This document shows positions 60,773-64,000 of a stretch of 64,000 nt of DNA, in pieces (the first letter of the stretch is position 1; each line of letters starts with the position of its first letter). Location of the stretch: positions 434,001-498,000 of the forward strand of contig MGWH01000002.1 of the NCBI GenBank assembly GCA_001800905.1. The letters are read 5' to 3'. The stretch comes from Flavobacteria bacterium GWA2_35_26 (GTDB lineage Bacteria > Bacteroidota > Bacteroidia > Flavobacteriales > Flavobacteriaceae). The notes below the pieces were generated by a model. It was not told the origin of the DNA, made no database searches, and saw nothing but the letters and a program-made list of their open reading frames with translations. Made by a program: the position numbers and the translations under genes.

Positions 60773-61444
60773 ATGAAAACAGTAATCGAACTACTAAGTC
60801 GTTGCGAAGCCTCAAAAGTGATCGCGCCCCATATTCCGTATTCTGAATACGTTCCGTTGGATTTATCCATTTCGAATCCAACAATTCACCATTTGGCAAC
60901 CGCTAAGGATTACGGCGTTTATATTCAAAAAAATTTGGATGCCAATGCAGGAAAAATAGCTTTTGGAGGCTATCAAGAAATTAGAAATTTATACCAAAGA
61001 AGTAGTGTTTTTAAAGCTGACAATTCCGAAGAACGCAACATTCATATTGGTTTGGATTTGTGGATTAACGAAACCGCTACGGTTCATGCTGCCTTAGGTG
61101 GAACCATTCACAGTTTTCATAATAATACCGCCTTAGGCGATTATGGCCCAACGATTATTATTCAGCATCAATTGGAGGATTCTATTTTTCATACACTTTA
61201 CGGACATTTAAGCGAAGAAAGTTTGAAAGGAAAACAAGTAGGTGATATTGTAGAGCCAGGCGAACAAATTGGCAATTTAGGATTAGCTCCCATCAATGGT
61301 GATTATGCTCCGCATTTGCATTTTCAAATCATAAAGGACATGGAAAACAAGGTTGGAGATTATCCGGGTGTGTGCAGTTCTACTAGATTGAATCATTACA
61401 CAACAAATTGTCCTGATCCGAATGTACTATTAAAAATAAATTAA
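60773..61444 (+). CDS. M23 family metallopeptidase-like protein without signal peptide
   Basis: 223 residues with the LytM/M23 fold. Zinc ligands His and Asp in NIHIGLDLWIN and the third His in APHLHFQI; the second motif His in HTLYGHL is present. No signal peptide or membrane helix precedes it (MKTVIELLSRCEASKVIAPH), unlike exported cell-wall peptidases. In other Bacteroidota, as I recall, a similar M23 domain occurs in a large protein with a kinase-like and a class III aminotransferase domain; here it stands alone. Its stop overlaps that of the convergent galE gene in a TTAA. Confidence 0.87.
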   Translation: MKTVIELLSRCEASKVIAPHIPYSEYVPLDLSISNPTIHHLATAKDYGVYIQKNLDANAGKIAFGGYQEIRNLYQRSSVFKADNSEERNIHIGLDLWINETATVHAALGGTIHSFHNNTALGDYGPTIIIQHQLEDSIFHTLYGHLSEESLKGKQVGDIVEPGEQIGNLGLAPINGDYAPHLHFQIIKDMENKVGDYPGVCSSTRLNHYTTNCPDPNVLLKIN

Positions 61445-62454
61445 CTTCTGATTTTTTGCTCCCATTTCCAGGCACTAGCCATGGCTTCTTCAAGAGTTGA
61501 TTGCGCTTTCCATCCTAAAACCGTATTGGCTTTATGAGTATTAGCATAGGCTTCGGTAATATCGCCTTCTCTACGCGCTACAATTTTATAGGGTAATTTT
61601 TGTCCGCTAACTTTTTCAAAAGCATGAATCACTTCTAATACAGAACTTCCTGTGCCAGTTCCTAAATTAAAGGTTTCTACTTGGTTCAAATTCTTTTTGT
61701 TCAACAAACGTTGCATGGCAATAACGTGGGCTTTCGCCAAATCTACTACATGGATGTAATCGCGAACCGCGGTTCCATCAGGAGTTGGATAATCATCACC
61801 ATATACCGATAATTCGTTGCGCAAACCCATTCCAGTTTGAGTGATAAACGGCACTAAATTTTGCGGAACGCCCAAAGGCAACTCCCCAATTTCAGCAGAA
61901 GGATGCGCTCCAATTGGATTAAAATAGCGCAATAAAATAGCGTTAATATTAGTAGCTTTTGCAGCATCAATTATGATTTCTTCGCCAATTTGTTTGGTAT
62001 TCCCATAGGGCGACATGGCTGTTTGAACTGATGAATCTTCTGTTATAGGCATCGTTTCCGCTTGACCATAAACGGTACAAGACGAACTAAAAATCAAATT
62101 AGCAGTAGATTTTTTTTCCAATTCTTGCAAAATATACACCAATACATTGATGTTGTTTTCATAATACAATAACGGATTGCCAACACTCTCTCCTACTGCT
62201 TTGGAAGCAGCAAAATGGATTACGCCTTCAATATCAGCATGACGTTTAAAGAAGTCGTTTACCTTTTGCTTATCGCGCAAATCCAATTGCTCAAAAGCGG
62301 GAACACTACCTGTAATATTTTGGATACCATCCAAAACAGATAAAGAAGTATTGGATAAATTATCAACTACAATTACTTCGAAACCCTCATTTTGAAGTTC
62401 AACAACAGTATGTGAACCAATAAAACCCAAACCTCCAGTTACCAATATTTTCAT
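61441..62454 (-). CDS. galE: UDP-glucose 4-epimerase
   Basis: Interconverts UDP-glucose and UDP-galactose (or their N-acetyl forms); 337 residues, extended short-chain dehydrogenase. NAD-binding GGLGFIGSHTVVELQ, VDNLSNTS, VIHFAASKAVGESV, catalytic Ser/Thr in FSSSCTVYGQ, Tyr and Lys in SPYGNTKQIGE, and RYFNPIGAHPS. All GalE hallmarks are present. Follows the DegT-type gene by 22 nt and so probably forms a sugar-nucleotide operon with it. Confidence 0.95.
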   Translation of the reverse strand: MKILVTGGLGFIGSHTVVELQNEGFEVIVVDNLSNTSLSVLDGIQNITGSVPAFEQLDLRDKQKVNDFFKRHADIEGVIHFAASKAVGESVGNPLLYYENNINVLVYILQELEKKSTANLIFSSSCTVYGQAETMPITEDSSVQTAMSPYGNTKQIGEEIIIDAAKATNINAILLRYFNPIGAHPSAEIGELPLGVPQNLVPFITQTGMGLRNELSVYGDDYPTPDGTAVRDYIHVVDLAKAHVIAMQRLLNKKNLNQVETFNLGTGTGSSVLEVIHAFEKVSGQKLPYKIVARREGDITEAYANTHKANTVLGWKAQSTLEEAMASAWKWEQKIRS

Positions 62455-62476
62455 TTGCTTTTGCGAATTGAATTAA

Positions 62477-63610
62477 CTATTTGTTTAAGAATTCCAGAAT
62501 ACTTTGCGTAATGAATTGGATTTGTTCGTCATCCAATTCGGTATGCATTGGTAACGAAATCACCTCTTTCACTAATTGATTAGTTACCGGAAAATCTTCT
62601 TCCTTATAACGAGCATCGGCATAGGCTTTTTGACTGTGTAATGGAATAGGGTAGTAAATGGCACAAGGAATTCCTTTGTCCAGTAAGTGTTGCATCAATC
62701 CATTTCGATCTGCATCAATAATTCGTAGAGTATATTGATGAAAAACATGACAATCACAAATATCACAAATACTTGGCGCGATAATATTTTTATGACCTTC
62801 TAAAGCAGCTGTATATTTTCTAGCGGCATTTTGTCTGGCTTTACTGTATTGATCTAATAATGGTAATTTGGCATTCAAAACCGCCGCTTGAATACTATCC
62901 AATCGAGAATTTACACCCACAACGTCATGGTGGTATCTTTCGTACATTCCGTGATTAACGATCCCTCGAAGCGTGTGTGCTAAAGCATCATCATTGGTGA
63001 AAATGGCACCGCCATCTCCATAACATCCTAAATTTTTAGAAGGAAAAAAAGAAGTTGCACCCACATGACCAATCGTTCCTGCTTTCTTTTTCGTTCCATC
63101 CGAAAACTTACAATTGGCTCCAATTGCTTGGGCATTGTCTTCGATTACAAATAAATTATGTTCTTTGGCCAAAGCCATAATGGCTTCCATGTTGGCCGCA
63201 CGTCCAAACAAATGAACTGGCACAATGGCTTTCGTTTTTGGCGTAATAGCTTTTCTGATTTTATCAATATTGATATTCATATTGTATAAATCAACGTCTA
63301 CTAAAACGGGAGTTAATTGAAGTAGGGCAATCACTTCCACGGTAGCCGCAAAAGTAAAATCAGCGGTAATCACCTCATCTCCGGGTTGCAATCCCAATCC
63401 CATCATGGCAATTTGCAACGCATCGGTACCATTGGCACAAGGAATAACGTGTTTTACACCTAAATAATCTTCTAATGACTTTTGAAATGCATGAACCTGC
63501 GGTCCATTAATATAAGCATTGGTATCTAAAACTTCTTGAATAGAAGTATTTACAGTATCTTTTATAGCATCGTATTGACCTTTTAAGTCAACCATTTGAA
63601 TTTTTTTCAT
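62477..63610 (-). CDS. DegT/DnrJ/EryC1/StrS family sugar aminotransferase
   Basis: 377-residue PLP enzyme transferring an amino group to a keto-sugar nucleotide. VDLKGQYDAIKDTVN is the family start; NGTDALQIAMMGLGL, ADFTFAATVEVI, VPVHLFGRAANME, EDNAQAIGANC and the PLP lysine in FFPSKNLGCYGDGGA follow in order. It resembles enzymes making UDP- or dTDP-3- or 4-amino sugars for surface glycans; the exact sugar is undetermined. First gene of the operon with galE; its promoter is clear. Divergent from waaA, which also points to cell-envelope carbohydrate. Confidence 0.94.
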   Translation of the reverse strand: MKKIQMVDLKGQYDAIKDTVNTSIQEVLDTNAYINGPQVHAFQKSLEDYLGVKHVIPCANGTDALQIAMMGLGLQPGDEVITADFTFAATVEVIALLQLTPVLVDVDLYNMNINIDKIRKAITPKTKAIVPVHLFGRAANMEAIMALAKEHNLFVIEDNAQAIGANCKFSDGTKKKAGTIGHVGATSFFPSKNLGCYGDGGAIFTNDDALAHTLRGIVNHGMYERYHHDVVGVNSRLDSIQAAVLNAKLPLLDQYSKARQNAARKYTAALEGHKNIIAPSICDICDCHVFHQYTLRIIDADRNGLMQHLLDKGIPCAIYYPIPLHSQKAYADARYKEEDFPVTNQLVKEVISLPMHTELDDEQIQFITQSILEFLNK

Positions 63611-63684
63611 TTACTTTTTGTTTAAGATTGGAAGATTTATAATTAAAATTCCATTTAAAGTGAATCCATTTGAAAAACGAAAAA

Positions 63685-63715
63685 CAAAAATAGGTATTTA
63701 ATGAGTGCTAACCAA
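63685..63715 (-). promoter_or_regulatory. promoter of the DegT-galE operon
   Basis: On the minus strand TTG (63713-63715), a 20-nt spacer and TATTTTTG (63685-63692), both elements intact; leader about 70 nt. Confidence 0.65.
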
Positions 63716-63761
63716 TCAAAATAAAATAAAGAAACTGTATTTTAGCACCAAAATTTGGGGT

Positions 63762-64000
63762 ATGCATTTTATTTACAGTATAATTGTTGCTATTGCTGGA
63801 CTATTGTTACAGATCGTCGCTGTCTTTGTTCCAAAAATCAAACTTTTTGTTAGAGGAAGAAATGACGTATTTCCAACGTTAAAAGCTAAGATCAAACCCG
63901 ACGACAAAACGATTTGGTTTCATGCCGCTTCTCTAGGTGAATACGAACAGGGGTTACCTGTGATTGAAAAAATAAAAGAGAAATATCCCAACCATAAAAT
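63762..64000 (+). CDS. waaA: 3-deoxy-D-manno-octulosonic acid (Kdo) transferase, 5' part only
   Basis: The first 79 codons of the glycosyltransferase that attaches Kdo to lipid A; the gene runs off the window. A membrane-anchoring N-terminus (MHFIYSIIVAIAGLLLQIVAVF) is followed by RGRNDVFPTL and WFHAASLGEYEQGLPVIEKI, the conserved family block with the catalytic Glu in GEYEQ. Frame open to the last base. A near-consensus -7 box (TATTTTAG, 63738-63745) lies 16 nt before the ATG. Confidence 0.9.
   Translation, partial: MHFIYSIIVAIAGLLLQIVAVFVPKIKLFVRGRNDVFPTLKAKIKPDDKTIWFHAASLGEYEQGLPVIEKIKEKYPNHK

Overview
The window is AT-rich chromosomal DNA from a member of the Bacteroidota, almost certainly Flavobacterium or a close relative in the Flavobacteriaceae. 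The evidence is the gliding-motility pair gldB-gldC, a type IX secretion plug protein (DUF5103 family), a FtsZ with a very long tail ending in YLHDNVD, a DUF5916 outer-membrane-type protein, and many copies of the Bacteroidota -7 promoter motif TAnnTTTG (often with TTG about 17-23 nt upstream) in place of sigma70-type boxes. I see no rRNA, CRISPR array, insertion sequence or prophage.

Layout. 1-2.0 kb: the end of an RND-type efflux operon (tolC-like gene plus periplasmic adaptor, minus strand), followed by tRNA-Arg(TCG) and a GatB/YqeY-domain gene. 2.8-18.5 kb: a complete-looking dcw cluster on the minus strand in the order mraZ-rsmH-ftsL-ftsI-murE-mraY-murD-ftsW-murG-murC-ftsQ-ftsA-ftsZ, tightly packed, closed by a terminator after ftsZ and preceded by three 10-bp-phased MraZ boxes; murF and ddl are not in it. 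18.8-25.3 kb: an alpha/beta hydrolase with engB, gldBC, nadE, a LuxR-type response regulator and dnaG. 25.5-29.4 kb: a signalling block (soluble PAS histidine kinase, single-domain receiver, receiver-AraC regulator). 29.5-38.1 kb: a polyprenyl synthetase, rlmN, an O-methyltransferase, a Tat component with a PAP2 phosphatase, an M1 peptidase with two exported small proteins, pepE and two identical tRNA-Gly(TCC) genes. 38.2-43.0 kb: GNAT, DUF5916 and gpmI.

43.1-48.2 kb is a compact TetR / ABC / HlyD / TolC operon, a type I secretion-like or multidrug exporter. Its ABC subunit keeps Walker A but has lost the consensus signature, Walker B, Q-loop and H-loop residues, and a 15-bp inverted repeat abuts its promoter. 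This is the most unusual system in the window. 48.2-56.6 kb holds map with a methyltransferase, the T9SS plug, apaG, pruA, rsmG, a fatty acid desaturase and an aminotransferase. 56.8-64 kb holds a U32 (RlhA-like) protein, a small cysteine-rich exported protein, a pirin, fabD, a signal-less M23 protein, a galE/DegT sugar-nucleotide pair and the start of waaA (Kdo transferase).

Several start codons were moved to internal ATGs because the longer reading frames begin at TTG or upstream of the apparent promoter (murC, murG, ftsW, gldB, dnaG, polyprenyl synthetase, pepE, desaturase). At rlmN, the polyprenyl synthetase, the DUF6702-like gene and the AraC-type regulator, the -7 box lies only 4-6 nt before the start codon, suggesting leaderless or nearly leaderless mRNAs. 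All functional calls rest on reading motifs by eye; no database search was possible.
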